Shown piece by piece: positions 11,355 to 23,525 of a DNA stretch of 64,000 nucleotides; the first letter of the stretch is position 1; each line of letters begins with the position of its first letter. Under the pieces are notes generated by a model, which saw nothing but the letters and a program-made list of their open reading frames with translations, was not told the DNA's origin and searched no databases. Both the position numbers and the translations under genes were made by a program. Origin of the DNA: Symbiodinium natans (lineage: Eukaryota; Sar; Dinophyceae; Suessiales; Symbiodiniaceae); assembly GCA_905221605.1 (NCBI GenBank), contig CAJNDS010002792.1, positions 1-64,000 on the forward strand, written 5' to 3'.

Positions 11355-12430
11355 GCAGCTCATGCGCTTAGCAAACTTGTCAGCAGCACCCGCACAAGGC
11401 GAAAACAAACTTGTTCACGTTACTTGGACAACCAAGCGCGAGGTTCGTGTTTGTCACTTGCCACTCATAACTCCTTTCAGGAAATCTTCCTGGATTTACA
11501 CTAAAAGTTTGCCGCTTTCCGTTTTTGGAAGTACGTTGCCGCGCTTTGATCCACCAAACTGGCCTCTCTGGTGGCACATCCTCCAGCACCGGTTCGAGTC
11601 GACCAAAGGTGCGGTGAAGCGCGAGACCAAGAAAGTCTTTGATGCCTACTTTGAGTGGAAGCCAGCAGACTTTTCCAAACACGGCTGGGTCGCGAGGCTA
11701 GACGGGCCGCTGGTGGACATGTAGCCCTTGTCAACGGGGTTTCTCGACAAAAGCTGGCATGGCTACGCATTTCTTCAACAAGCATGGCAGAAAGGCTGCA
11801 TATCGGACAGTGGTGGAAGGCACTCCCAACCGTAGCTGTGGTGTGGACTATCACAAACTTCTGCGGGTCGCTTGTACATTTGCGTTCGACACCGACGTCG
11901 TGCGCAACGGCTCAGACAGGCTGAGATGGTGGCAGGCAACATGGGGCCATGAGCTGACCGTTGAGCTTGGAGGCCGCTACGTTTATGACACTGGATGTGT
12001 AGCCAGAGCCACACCAGAAATATCTCAAATTATAAAAAAACATTCATTAAGATAATTCTTTGGCAACGCGTTCTCTGTGGCTGCATCTGGGGTCAGAAGG
12101 CTACGTCGGACGATTTTCATACTGCACCTCGCAGAAACACGGAGGGCGGACCGGAAGCAGGAGCATCCGCAGTTGCTTCCCCAGACACGGTCGAAGCCAT
12201 AGGCTGCACTTGACCTTCCGCCGGAAGCTGGCGCTGGTGAAGCGCATGCTCAGCTTGAGATCCGCTCTGTGCACCCCCCAAACAACCCGATTTGTGTTTG
12301 CAGATTGTCGAGCAGTCGAGCACATGAGTGAAATCATGTGACATCCTGCGCACCAATGGATTGGAAGAGGCAATGGGCGGGACCGAAGAGTTTCAAGCAT
12401 GGTTGTCCCAGATCGTTTTGTTGGATTTCC
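11355..12430. other. No assigned gene; coding-like fragments in several frames
   Basis: Short open stretches on both strands (for example 11759-12055, plus) have protein-like composition, but I could not join them into a phase-consistent gene and recognised no domain. Confidence 0.3.
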
Positions 12431-12843
12431 TCCGAGGCAGCCGAGATGCAACCGGAGGCCGGCCCTGCAGCACTCCCGTTTTTTCAAGATGCTTTGGGAG
12501 CAAGTCATACAGGGAAGTCAACCGTACTTCCGTGCTCCAGCGATGCCGCATTTGTGTTTTGGGATTCACCCACTCCTTTAGTAAGGTTTGCCTCTCACCA
12601 CTCCTTTGCCCAGTCGTTTAAGCTTTAGGGTTTGCCACTTGCCAGCAGTCAGTCCTTTCGGACTGCACCCAACATTTTGCTGTGATAGTGTTGCCGGTTC
12701 ACATCGATCTTCTGTCAGGGTTTAGGCAACAGTTGGCCACGGGCTTGGCACCGGCAACAAAGTTTAGGGATGCACTCAAACTTTTGGCTCAAGGCCTGTG
12801 TGTTGAGTACGGAAAACATTGGCAAGTGGTGAAGGTTTGCTAA
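12431..12843 (+). CDS. Candidate coding exons, unrecognised
   Basis: Two plus-strand stretches look coding. The first, 12431-12628, reads SEAAEMQPEAGPAALPFFQD and continues to a stop. The second, about 12617-12843, contains SVLSDCTQHFAVIVLPVHID, LATGLAPATKFRDALKLLAQ and EYGKHWQVVKVC before TAA. They lie in different frames, so a splice or a frameshift separates them; this could be a decayed gene. No family recognised. Confidence 0.33.
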
Positions 12844-12849
12844 GCAGCC

Positions 12850-14130
12850 TTTCCAACAATGGTTCCGGCTGGTGCGTGTGTCGAAGGCCGTCTGTTCCTG
12901 CCTCACCAACCAGACATCCATTGGGCTTTGCCTCCGAACAGCTGCTTAAATTCAGCAGGCGAAGAGCAGTAAGAGCGGCTAAGCGTCAGCCCTTGTTTCA
13001 CATGCATGGGTCCTCGGCGCGACCAGTCACTGTGGCCAGTTCAGCCCTGAGGGCTGCCGCCTGGACAAGACTCACTCAGCTTGAGGATTATGCTGCAATT
13101 TCAAGGCTTGCTCAGTGTGGATTCTTTCAGCTCCAGCCATCATCGGCGCCGCACAAGGGCCTGAGCATTGGCCGTCTCCGCCGCTTGTCGAGCCGCGGCG
13201 ACTTCTAGCATCGTGGCATCTAAACGCCGTGCCAGCTGCGCACGCCTGCCATTTCTCATTGAACTGAGCACATGAAAATGACACCCTGGTGAGGCCAAAT
13301 TAGCCGGCTATGCAGCTCCACCACCTGCGAAGGCTACACATTCCCATGACTGCAACATTCCTGCAACCGAGAGACGAAGAAACATCAATCTATCACTATA
13401 TGGTTGACCCAGCCTTCACCTCAACAGTGTAGGTCGGGTTTTGAATGGTCTTAGGAGTCTTAGGAGTCTTAGGGTTTCGGGCTGAGGTTTTAGGTGATGG
13501 AGGGCTGGGTGGTTGGCAAAGGGGAAGCGGGGAAGGGGGGAAGGGCTGCAATGGCTGCAGAGAGGCCGGAAAGCAGATGCTGGGCGGTTGAACACTTGTT
13601 ACAGTGTTGGCTTTGTTTGGGTCGGGATGTAGTGAGAGGCGTGGCCAATTGATGGTCTGTGAAGGCTGCGAAATGCAATCCCCACCCGAACGAGTGGTTG
13701 TGCTTGGGCGGCAGATTTGTGCTCAAGCATGCATAGGGATTGGATTGGAGCACGGTGCATTGGCTGGCGTGCTGCAGAGGGAGCGCCGTGCTCAACTGCC
13801 ACGGTGCCCGAAGATGGGCTTGTGTTTGGCGTGTCGATTAGCCTTGGTGTTAGGCCTGTTGGTACAGTGCAGGGTGGGTGTGGATGTGCAGTGTTCATGA
13901 GACAGATATTGGTGAGGTCCAACAAATGAGACGGTGCCCATGACATGGCACGGCGGCAAACCCAAGCACCTCGTGCTCCAAACGGGTACACCTGGATCGT
14001 AGAGCCTCCACAGCCTCCTCACCTTCAGTTCTGGAGCAACCAAGTACAAAAACCCGTACCGCGATTTCCACCAAGCGAGCGGCCCGTGGCAGCCACCTCG
14101 CCAGGTCACTTAAAACAAAAGGTCGGGCAA
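12850..14130. other. No gene seen; short TTAGG-type tract
   Basis: No convincing exon. At about 13435-13495 there is a short degenerate run of TTAGGAGTC and TTTAGGG-like motifs in the same orientation as the 17-18 kb tract. Confidence 0.4.
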
Positions 14131-14214
14131 ATTAGCATCTATCAACGTTCCTCACGTAAGAATTCGACAATGGTGACGAAAGCAAGACCATCATGATCCA
14201 GACACGACCCAGAC

Positions 14215-14382
14215 CTGCTCGAGCGGTCGCCGTTCCAGGCCCTTGCAAATGGTGCGAGCATTGCATGCTCGGAATGCTTGGAAGTCACTCGGCGAGGGTG
14301 CCTCCTGCAGGTACTCCTGAAAGTCGCCTGGCGCACCAGTGTCATCTTGGAGCAGCGTGTAGAGTGTAGATCGTGAGATGTG
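14215..14382 (-). CDS. Candidate internal exon of an unrecognised protein
   Basis: A 56-codon exon bounded by CTCAG and a GT donor reads HISRSTLYTLLQDDTGAPGD, then FQEYLQEAPSPSDFQAFRAC and ends at LERRPLEQ. It is acidic with mostly C- or G-ending codons, as expected for coding DNA here. A Ser/Ala-rich stretch at about 14720-14820 on the same strand may be an upstream exon. No family recognised. Confidence 0.42.
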
Positions 14383-14399
14383 CTGAGGCTTTTGAGGGC

Positions 14400-16120
14400 G
14401 AGTCCGATCCACTCGCAGTCAGTTTGCTTTGCGACAGCGGCAGCCACTGCGGCAGCTGCCGCAGCCGCCCTCGTTATCGCAAACGTAACGTTGCGGTTGC
14501 AGTTGAAATGGCCCCCCAAGTGCCCAAGTGCTTGGAGCAAAGCCCTGTTCCAGAGTGTCCGTTGGACTCCAGCACCAAGGCCAAGGTTGCCAGCGATTTC
14601 ACCTCACTACGATGCGACGACATTTCCTGCGCAACATCATGCAACATCATGTAGAACGTCACGAGAGGGTACGAGATGTCACGAGATGTCACGAAGAAGC
14701 CCGCGGCAAAGGAGGGAGCCCGAGCGGATTCCGTCGCGGTCGCGCCCGCAGCAGGCGATGACGAGCCTGACTTTGACTTTGGATCGGCTGGCTCCGGGAC
14801 TCTTACTGCTGACCCTGGGGCAAGCACCTAAGCTGCCTTTATCACCAGGTGCTGAAACCTGGAACGATGCTGGCTGCTAAGCTGAAGAATCCTGCCCAAA
14901 CCCAGCATTGGCCGCAACTGCACAACTGTCACGGCCTGCACTGGTGCTGTAGTCGGTGGCCTGGCCTGCAAGAACACAACTTTGAACCAAACGCAACTAT
15001 ACACCGATTTCACCAAAATGTGTAACCACTTCAAGATTATAAGAGCAAGTGAAGCTCCAGTACAACGTGAAGAGAAGATACGCTTGGTTTGGTGGTCATG
15101 AGGGACTGGCCAAGATCAGCTCAACTTGTATTTGGAATTAGCTTGAACTCATAATAAAACTCATGCTGAATATTCTTGAACTTGCTGGATCGATACATAT
15201 ACGTTACATGGGACTCTGCCGTGCTGGGCTGCACATGCCGGTAGCAAGCTTCGCTTCCCAGAGCAGCAGGGATGAGCCCAAACACATGCAAGGAGAGCGC
15301 GAGGCGGCTCCGGCGATCGACTCGCCTCTCTGGTACCTCCTGGTTCGAGCAGGAGACGCACAGAATTCTTGACATCCAGCTTGCCGCGAGGTTTGCTCTC
15401 TCCTTTCTTCCGCTGCGGAGATGCCCGCCGTGGCTTCGAACCTGCATAGAGCTGCACCGTAGCACTGTAGAGTGGCATGGTAGCATGGTAGCTTGTGGTA
15501 GCATGCCATCGTCGAAAACACTAAAGGCCCAGCACCTGCCGGATCTTGCGGAGATGAATTCCGCACAGGAGAATCCCGACGCGTTGCTGTGGAGACCTGG
15601 TACTGGCCAGCAAAACTGTAGCACGAGCCTCAAGCCAAGCCGTGTAGCCTTGTTGGCTTCCACAGGGCCTGAACAGAGCAGCCACTGATCCGATCCCTCA
15701 CAATCATGGTCGTGTTGCTGCTCCTGCAGATCGTCCCGCAGATCTGGCACGGCGAACTGGTTGCATTAAGCCTTCCTCAGCCACAACCGACAAACATTTC
15801 ATTGGTTAAATGGGCGCATACTCACGACTCGCGACTCAACACGCATGAGATCTGGGAGCCCACCTCACGGCCCTGGGATTGATGAGGGCTGGATCCTGCA
15901 AGCCAGGCGACCGTACATCCAAGGGGCAAAGCTCGACCACAGCCTGACAGTGTCGCAGCATTTTGCCAAGAGGACGGAGCATTCCTCAGACCACGCAAGC
16001 AAGCGCTAGCAGGCAAGTTGAACAGAATGGGAGAACTCTCGCTTTTTTTGGGTACGGCTTGCAGTCCAGAATCAGTTCTTGACGCGGCAAGGTTGGGGAG
16101 GACCCAGGCGAAACCAGTGC
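14400..16120. other. No assigned gene
   Basis: Apart from the Ser/Ala-rich stretch at 14720-14820 (minus), nothing in this interval supports a gene or a repeat family. Confidence 0.3.
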
Positions 16121-16128
16121 CTTGCCAC

Positions 16129-16229
16129 CTCGCGTCTGCCACTCTGATGCCAGGCCCGCAGCAGATCTCAGTCTCTGGACGCTCTCAATACGCTCTGCAT
16201 CGCTCTGCTTTTTGCGACTCGCCAAGATG
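16129..16229 (-). CDS. Candidate exon, charged helical segment
   Basis: Between an AG at 16230 and a GT donor the minus strand reads ILASRKKQSDAERIESVQRL and continues RSAAGLASEWQTR. The Glu/Arg/Gln pattern suggests a helix or coiled coil. The acceptor is AG|C rather than the usual AG|G. No family recognised. Confidence 0.32.
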
Positions 16230-16239
16230 CTGACCAGGT

Positions 16240-17300
16240 ATACCAGGGCTGATGTCTGCCACTGATGGATTTTCACGAATATTAACGAGTTGCCCTTGGG
16301 GCCGCGGGGGGGGGGGCCAAGGCGATGGCCAAAAGCGATCGCCAAGACCCCCGGAAGATACTTCCAACTCTGCCAGGCTGTGCCACGGGCTCAACGGGCT
16401 CAGGCCCTGACCCAGTTTGAAGCAATGCCGCTAATGCCGCAGAACAACTAGAAGCCATCTTTAAATCAACTTGTGCTGAGTTTGACTCTGAAGCACGTGG
16501 ATGGAACATGTGCATCTACATGATCTACATTTGATCACACCATTATCTCTTGGTGGGAGGCGTTTCTCTCCACGGGGGCCGCGAACAAATAAACCTGCCG
16601 GGCATTCCAACAGCGAAACGAGTTTTCAGCAGGTATTGTAGTTGACGGTGTGAGCCTTTGCCTCGGTCGGTTCTGTTGATTTCTCTTGTTGGGTTTGAGG
16701 TGTCCTTCCCCAAAATGCCTTACACTTTGCTGTAATGCGTACGTGCACAATCAACTGGACTTCACCAGCTTCTTGCCGACGAACATCCATAGACAGCGGG
16801 AAACAGAAGGCACACAACAGTTGCATCGGCGGAAGCCTCCCCACAAGTAAAAGCATGGTTATGTCATTCCTGCGAGGGTCGTAACAAACCTTAGTCTCCC
16901 ATCATGACGCTACCCAAAACAGGTCTGAGCAGGATGTGCCCAATTCAATATCTTGGAGGGCGGCACGGTGAGAAGTCATGACAAGCAATGGTTTCCCCAA
17001 GCAGACACTGCACAAACGCATTGCAAGAACATACACTTAAAAATGGAAGCACGCTTAGTTGTAACTTGCTTTTTTTGCTTACCTGTAACTTTCTGTGTTT
17101 TTGCTACATTTACTTGCTTGTAACTTCTTGTTTTGCTTACTCGTGATTTTTTCCGTGCCGTTTCCCGAGGAGGGGTGCCAAAACCCTTGCTTGCCTATAA
17201 CTTTTTTTTGGCCTCAAACTGCGAATGCTGCGAATTACAGCATATGCAATCCGTTACTGGATTCAAGTCTTGCAACTTGCAGTCTTGCGGGGCTTCTCGC
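16240..17300. other. No gene supported
   Basis: A short minus-strand stretch at about 16740-16830 looks weakly coding, and there is a G-run at 16304-16314. From 17040 to 17220 the sequence becomes T-rich with repeated CTTGTAACTT motifs. No domain recognised. Confidence 0.3.
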
Positions 17301-17309
17301 GCTTAGGCC

Positions 17310-18260
17310 TTATCCCTCAGGGTTCCGGGGGCTTAGGGTTTAGGGTTTAGGGTTATAGGCCCCTGTCCTACCTAAGGTGCCTGTCTATGGGGGTCATTAG
17401 GGCTTAAGTGTTGAGGGGGTTTTTGGGGTTTAGGGCTGAAAGATTTTTAGCCCCAGGTTGGGAGGGGCGCTTTTTAGGGTTTAGGGTTTAGGGGCTTCTT
17501 GGGGTTTAGGGCTTCGGGGTGTTTAGGGTTTATTGGTTTTAGGGCTTAGGGATTTTTAGGGTTGAGGGGTGTTTGGGTTTTAGGGTTTAGGGATTTGTAG
17601 CCCCCCCCCCCCCCCCTCCCATTTGCAAACACAACACACGCATGATGGGTTCGAAAAAGAATAAAGCGCGGGGGTTGGGGGGGGGCGCAGCCCCCCACCC
17701 CCATTTGCAAACACAGATGCTCGCATGATGAGATTTGGTTAAACATGCCTATGTTTAGGGGCTTTTAGGGTTTAGGGCTTAGGGTTTTTGTTTTTATGTT
17801 TTTGTTTTCTTAAAATTTAGGGCTTAGGTTTTTTAGGGTTGCGGGTTTTGGGGTTTAGGGCTCAAGGGATCTTAGGGTGTAGGGCTTAGGGCTTTTAGGG
17901 TTTAGGGGTTTTTAGGGTTTAGGGTTTAGGGTTTATGAGGGTTTAGCGTTTTAGGGTTTAGGGCCAGGTTTTTGGGGTTTAGGGCTCAGGGGTTTTGAGG
18001 TTTTAGAGCTTACGGCTTTTAGGACTTAGGGGTTTTTAAGGTTTGTTGTTTCGGGTTTTTGAGGGCTTTGGGTTTAGGGCCAGGTTTTAGGGTTTAGGGT
18101 TCAGGGGTTTTGAGGGTGTGGGGTTTAGGGGGTTTAGGGCTTAGGGGTTTTTGGGGTTTGGGGTTGTTTTTGGGGTTTAGGGCTGGGTTTAGGGCTCTTT
18201 AGGGACTAGGGTTTGTTTGGGGTTTATGGATCAGGGTCTTTGGGGCTTCGGCTTCGGGTT
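17310..18260 (+). repeat. Degenerate TTTAGGG telomere-like field
   Basis: About 950 bases of variants of TTTAGGG, GCTTAGGG and GTTTTTAGGG, all in the G-rich orientation on the plus strand, with a few perfect doublets (for example near 17337 and 17920). It is interrupted at 17600-17740 by C-runs and two inverted copies of the TTTGCAAACAC element also present near 8.7 kb. TTTAGGG is the telomere repeat reported for dinoflagellates; this is an internal, decayed copy. Confidence 0.9.
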
Positions 18261-18639
18261 TTTTAGGTTTGGGGTTTTTTGTGTTTGTTGGGGTTGAGGG
18301 TCCCCAAACCCCCAATTCCCTTATAAGTACTGCGCGTGCCGACAGTCCAGGTACTAAAAGTCACGAAGCAAAACAAAAGTTACAACTAAGCAAAAAGGCT
18401 ACAACTACCCTAGCTACCCTTAAAAATTCCTTCCCCGATTGGTTTCATCAATAAAAAACAAGGTCAAGCCAGGAACCCAAAAACAATCCGCATGACAATA
18501 GTGCCGGAGTGAAACCCCCACTGTAACATCTATTCGAAAAACCTCATGTTACGGCGTGTCTGTCGGAAGCCTATTGACTGAGATTGCGTGTTGGCTTTGA
18601 TTATACCCGGTCAGAACTCATCATCTTGGATCCCCGTAG

Positions 18640-20935
18640 CGGTCCGCTCTCGCGCCCCTCCGGCTCTGTCCTCCCAATACTATACATTTGTACTACAAGC
18701 CAACGAAAACCCCTTTGTCCTCCCAGTACTACATTTGTACTACTCAATGCAACGAAAATCACAATGCAACGAGAATCCCTCAGCGTCCCGCGCCGCCGTA
18801 CGCGCCGTCGCACGTGCCGCAGTTCGCTCTCGCACCCCTCCCAGTATTACATTTGTACTACAATTCAACGAAAACCCCTCAGCGTCCCGCGCCGCCATAC
18901 GCGAAATGCCTCAGCGTCCCGCGCCGCCGTACGACGCGCCGCAGTTCGCTCTCGCGCCCCTCCAGCTTTGTCTCACAGTACTACATTTGTACTATACAAG
19001 GCAACGAAAATCCCTCAGCGTCCCGCGCCGCCGTACGCGCCGTCGCACGTGCGTGCCGCGCGCCCCTCCGGCTCTGTCCTCTGCAGGTCTACATTGTCTA
19101 CATTTGTACTACAATGCAACGGAAATCCCTCAGCGTCCCCCGCCGCCGCACGCGCCTTCGCACGTGCCGCGGTTCGCTCTCGCGCCCCTCGTCCGGCTCT
19201 GTCCGCCCTGTACTACATTTGTACTACAATGAAACGAATCCCTCAGCGTCCCGCGCCGCCGTACGCGCCGTCGCACGTGCCGCAGTCCGCTCTCGCGCCC
19301 CTCCGGCTCTGTCAGTACTACATTTGTACTACAATTCAACGAAAAACCGCGCCGCCATATGCGCCGTCGCACGTGCCACAGTTCGCTCTCGCGCCCCTCC
19401 TTTGTCTCCCATTTGTACTACAATACAACGAAAATCCCTCAGCAGCGCCCTGCGCCGTTGTACGCGCCGTCGCACGTGCCGCAGTTCGCTCTCGCGCCCC
19501 TCTGGCTCTGTCTCCCAGTAATTTGTACTATACGATTCAACGAAAATCCCTCATCAGCGTCCCGCGCCGTTGTACGCGCCGTCGCACGTGCCGCAGTTCG
19601 CTCTCGCGCCCCTCCGGCTCTGTCTCCCAGCACTACATTTGTACTACAATTCAACGAAAATCCCTCAGCGTCCCGCGCCGCCGTACGCGCCGTCGCACGT
19701 GCCGCAGTCCGCTCTCGCGCCCCAGTACTACATTTGTACCACAATTCAACGAAAATCCCTCCGCCGTACGCGCCGTCGTACTCGCCGTCGTACGTGCCGC
19801 AGTCGCTCTCGCGCCCCTCCGGCTCTGTCCTCCCGGTGCTACATTCGTTCTATACAATGCAACGAAAATCCCGTCGCACGTGCCGCAGTCCGCTCTCGCG
19901 CCCCTCCGGCTCTGTCCTCCCAATACTGCATTTGTACTACAATTCAACGAAAATTCCTCAGCGTCCCGCGCCGCCGTACGCGCCGTCGCACGTGCCGCAG
20001 TCCGCTCTCGCGCCCCTCCAGCTCTGTCCTCCCAGTATATATACTACATGAGTACTACAATTCAAAGAAAATCCCTCAGCGCCCCGCGCCCCCGTACGCG
20101 CCGTCGCACGTGCCGCAATTCGCTCTCGCGCCCCTCCGGCTCTGTCTCCCAGTACTACACTTGTACTACAACGAAAATCCCTGAGCGTCCCGCGCCGCCG
20201 TACGCGCCGTCGCACGTGCCGCAGTTCGCTCTCGCGCCCCTCCGGCTCTGTCCTCCCAGCACTACATTTGTACTACAATACAACGAAAATCCATCAGCGT
20301 CCCGCGCAGCCGTACGCGCTGTTGCACGTGCCGCGGTCCGCTCTCGCGCCCCTCCGGCTCTGTCCTCCCAGTACTACAATTTGTACTACAATACAACGAA
20401 AATCCCTCAGCGTCCCGCGCCGCCGTACGCGCCGTCGCACGTGCCGCAGTTCGCTCTCGCGTCCCTCCCAGTATTACATTCGTACTGCAATTCAACGAAA
20501 ACCCCTCAGTGTCCCGCGCCGCCGCACGCGCCGTCGCACGTGCCGCAGTTCGCTCTCGCACCCCTCCGGCTATGTCCTCCCAGTACTACATTTGTACTAC
20601 AATGCAACGAAATCCCTCAGCGTCCCGCGCCGCCGTACGCGCCGTCGCACGTGCCGCAGTTCGCTCTCGCGCCCCTCCCAGTATTACATTTGTGCTACAA
20701 TTCAACGAAAATCCCTCAGTGTCCCGCGCCGCCGTACGCGCCGTCGCACGTGCCGCAGTTCGCTCTCGCACCCCTCCGGCTCTGTCCTCCCAGTACTACA
20801 TTTGTACTACAATGCAACGAAAATCCCTCAGCGTCCTGCACCGCCGTACGCGCCGTCGCACGTGCCGCAGTCTGCTCTCGCGCCCCTCCGGATCTGTCCT
20901 CCCAGTACTACATCTGTACTACAATTTAACGAAAA
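18640..20935 (+). repeat. Satellite of about 110 bp units, about 22 copies
   Basis: Each unit runs: CTCCGGCTCTGTCCTCCCAG, TACTACATTTGTACTACAAT, GCAACGAAAATCCCTCAGCG, TCCCGCGCCGCCGTACGCGC, CGTCGCACGTGCCGCAGTTC, GCTCTCGCGCC. Unit length ranges from about 86 to 125 bases because of internal deletions. A 781-codon frame starting at 18584 stays open through nearly the whole array, and long frames are open in the other two forward phases as well, so the openness belongs to the unit. I do not call it a gene. Confidence 0.93.
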
Positions 20936-20939
20936 TCCC

Positions 20940-21195
20940 CGTTTCGTTTTCACCCGTTTCGTTTTCATCCTGCCCTTCTGATCCCCACGCCATCCCCCTT
21001 TCGTTTTCATCCCCGTTTGTGTTTTCACCCGTTTCGTTTTCATCCGGCCTTTCTGATCCCCACGCCATCCCCCTTTCGTTTCCATCCCCGTTTCGTTTTC
21101 ACCCCGCGGCTCTGATCACCCGTTTCGATCTCATCCCCGCTGCGTTCATCCCCGCTTCGTTTTCATCCCCGTTTCGCTCTCACCCCGCGCCGCCA
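20940..21195 (+). repeat. Short-period repeat CGTTTTCATCCC / CGTTTCGTTTTCACCC
   Basis: Directly abuts the 110 bp satellite. It consists of 12-18 base pyrimidine-rich variants and one longer duplication (TTCTGATCCCCACGCCATCC at about 20976 and 21051). Confidence 0.85.
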
Positions 21196-21199
21196 TTCC

Positions 21200-22020
21200 C
21201 CGGCATCGCTCTCTCGCGTTTTGAACCTAAACGAGAACCCAACATCCGAGATGTTTTTGGGAAAAAACTATACTGTACCCAGATGCTCCTAGCGAGGTCA
21301 CCTCTCTCTTACTCTTACAGTAGCTGTCGCAACGTCAGCAAGGGTTGAGCCTCGTCAAAGTAAGGCTGAAAAACGCGAGAGGTCTGGTGACCATAGATCA
21401 GGTGGCTTGCCTGGTCGGCAAACGCGCTTCACTGGTGGCGCAGTGCTTACAAACTGGTAAACACATGCCCAAGATCCAAGTAGATTCCCACAATTTCCCA
21501 CATCGCATGGCATCTTAGCCACGGGCCTCCTCGGCTTCAGATCGGAAACTCTGAGAATTCAAGCGCGCCTGGCAGAAATCGATGTCAAGGCCAGCATGCG
21601 CCGGGTTCCAGTAGAACTGGAACTGGAACCGAGTCTGAGTCTGAAAGCATTGCAAAAAGACTCAAAGAAGCACTACGACGGATGCGACGGATGGCAATTG
21701 AGCAATTGACCGAGTGCCTTAGAAGCCGCATTCATCTGAACCTCCCTCGTTTTCCTTGCCATTGTTTGCCAGTCTACTGAGATGCGCATTGAGCAGGCGG
21801 GGAGATGCAGGAAGCTATCAGCTGGTGGGAGGACGGAAGCCGTGGGGAGTAAGCCGGTAAGCCCGTCGTAGCCTCAGAAGGGTGTGGACAGAGGGTGGCG
21901 GAGGCATGCAGAGGCTCAATGCGCATGCTCAGGGTCGCGGTATGGCGCGGTCTGAGGCAGGCCATGGCATCTTCTCAACGGCTGGCACCAGAAAGTAAAC
22001 GCAAACACTCGCTCGGCAAG
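21200..22020. other. No gene seen
   Basis: Mixed sequence with no recognisable exon, repeat or RNA. Confidence 0.4.
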
Positions 22021-22025
22021 TTCAG

Positions 22026-22277
22026 CTAGCTTACTGGTGTCCGACCGTTCATGTGGAAATCCCATGTGCCAACAAGGCGGGGTCTCTTCTCGTAGCTACT
22101 CGTAGAATCGTAGAAGCAGACATGTCGCAGGGCCTGCTGCACAAAGAAGTTTGCAAAGAACTGCGTTGTGGCAATGGCCTGGAAGCGCGGCCAAACCAGA
22201 GAGAAGGCAATGTAAAGGCCACACAACTGGGCTTGCAGCATCTGGGCCATGCTTGGCAGCCGTTGCAGGCTGGCCGT
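22026..22277 (-). CDS. Candidate exon with a hydrophobic segment, unrecognised
   Basis: After a TTCTCCCAG acceptor at 22278 the minus strand reads TASLQRLPSMAQMLQAQLCG, LYIAFSLVWPRFQAIATTQF and FANFFVQQALRHVCFYDSTS. Residues about 20-48 could form a membrane segment. The frame stays open to 22026, but a donor may lie near 22080. No family recognised. Confidence 0.42.
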   Translation of the reverse strand, partial: TASLQRLPSMAQMLQAQLCGLYIAFSLVWPRFQAIATTQFFANFFVQQALRHVCFYDSTSSYEKRPRLVGTWDFHMNGRTPVS

Positions 22278-23525
22278 CTGGGAGAAGTCCTAAGTTCGGA
22301 ACAACATGCAGCAGGTTCTGTCACGAACTCGGGCAGCTGAGTACTGCAGCCATGCTCGAAAGCATTTTTCTCAGGATGGAATTGAACACCAAACCTAAGC
22401 TCGAGAAACCCAGCTTGTAACAAAGCTGGCAATATCTTTCACTGTACTTGCACTTGCATTCTGCCTCACAGGCTGAGACTCTGAGGCTGGAGCCAGGGCA
22501 AGTTGACGCCCTCTATCACACAAGCGAACTCCTGTATTCTCTGTCGGGGTGTGTGTGGGCTACAAGTTCTGGCGAAACTCATGCGGGATTGTGTGATCCG
22601 AACACATCCTTGCCATCTTCATCGAAGCTCGTGCCCAGCACCTGTCAGCAAATGACCCGCATCCAGCACAAAAGGAAAACAAAGATCCTTTGCGCGGCCA
22701 GCGAAGCACCATTTTCCAGGTGCAACGATGGTTTCAGGCTACGATGCGGAGCGAAGTGCATCAGAGTATGCTCGTGGAGTGCCACAAGGCGGTGGAAGCC
22801 TTCTTACAGTCTTCTTACCACCCAACAGAACCCAAACGAACCTAACTTTGGAACCCTTCGTTATCATCTTCTCTTCGTTAACTGTCATCGCTTCTTTTGG
22901 GGATCCCAGACCGAGCAAGGTTGGCCTGAGGCCGGCGAACGAACAGAGGCCGGCAACCATATAACATGAAAGCAACGACGTTGGCCCCCGCGGCGCACGC
23001 GCCGTTTGGCAACGAAAAATGTGACGAACAATGTGGCTACGATAGAGGTACGTTTCTTAACATGGCAGATTCGATGGGGTTTCGGCTTGAAAGGGGCCAT
23101 GGGCGCAGCATACTACTCCCATCTACTCCCACTGGACTTATTCCTTCTTCAAGCCTGGAAGTCCTTCAGCTCCGGCCGCAGGAACTCCACCTCAGGCCAT
23201 CTACAGCTGATTGCTTTTTTGCTTCAGTGTTGCTTCGACACCTGGAGCTGCTCTTCCCTGTGCCCTGAAGACTCTGAAGACCCTTTTCGAAACCCCCTGC
23301 CTTGCCCCTGAAAAACCCTGCACCTTGGGGTCTCCCTTCCTCTCTCCCCTCTCACTGCATGCACCTGAACAGTGCCACAGAATCATCTTGCGACTCTGCT
23401 GCGATTGACTTAGGAAACAGCAGCTTGTTTCTGGTTGTCTGCATGGTGCTGCTCTTTTTCTGGCCTTCGCTCAGACCGTCCGAAATCCAACACTGGAAAG
23501 AGCATTGGAATAGCTAGAAAAAACC

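Noticed and set aside
11501-11854. C2H2-like pattern CPICSL...H...C on the minus strand
   Set aside because: Single finger-like spacing only, the plus strand is equally open, and no splice-consistent exon could be built.
12781-12793. CTTTTGGCTCAAG, similar to the 3' half of the dinoflagellate spliced leader (a possible retroposed cDNA mark)
   Set aside because: Only about 12 bases match, the 5' half does not, and the bases lie inside a coding-like stretch reading LKLLAQGL.
18584-20929. A 781-codon open frame
   Set aside because: It follows the 110 bp satellite, and long frames are open in all forward phases; the protein is only the translated repeat.
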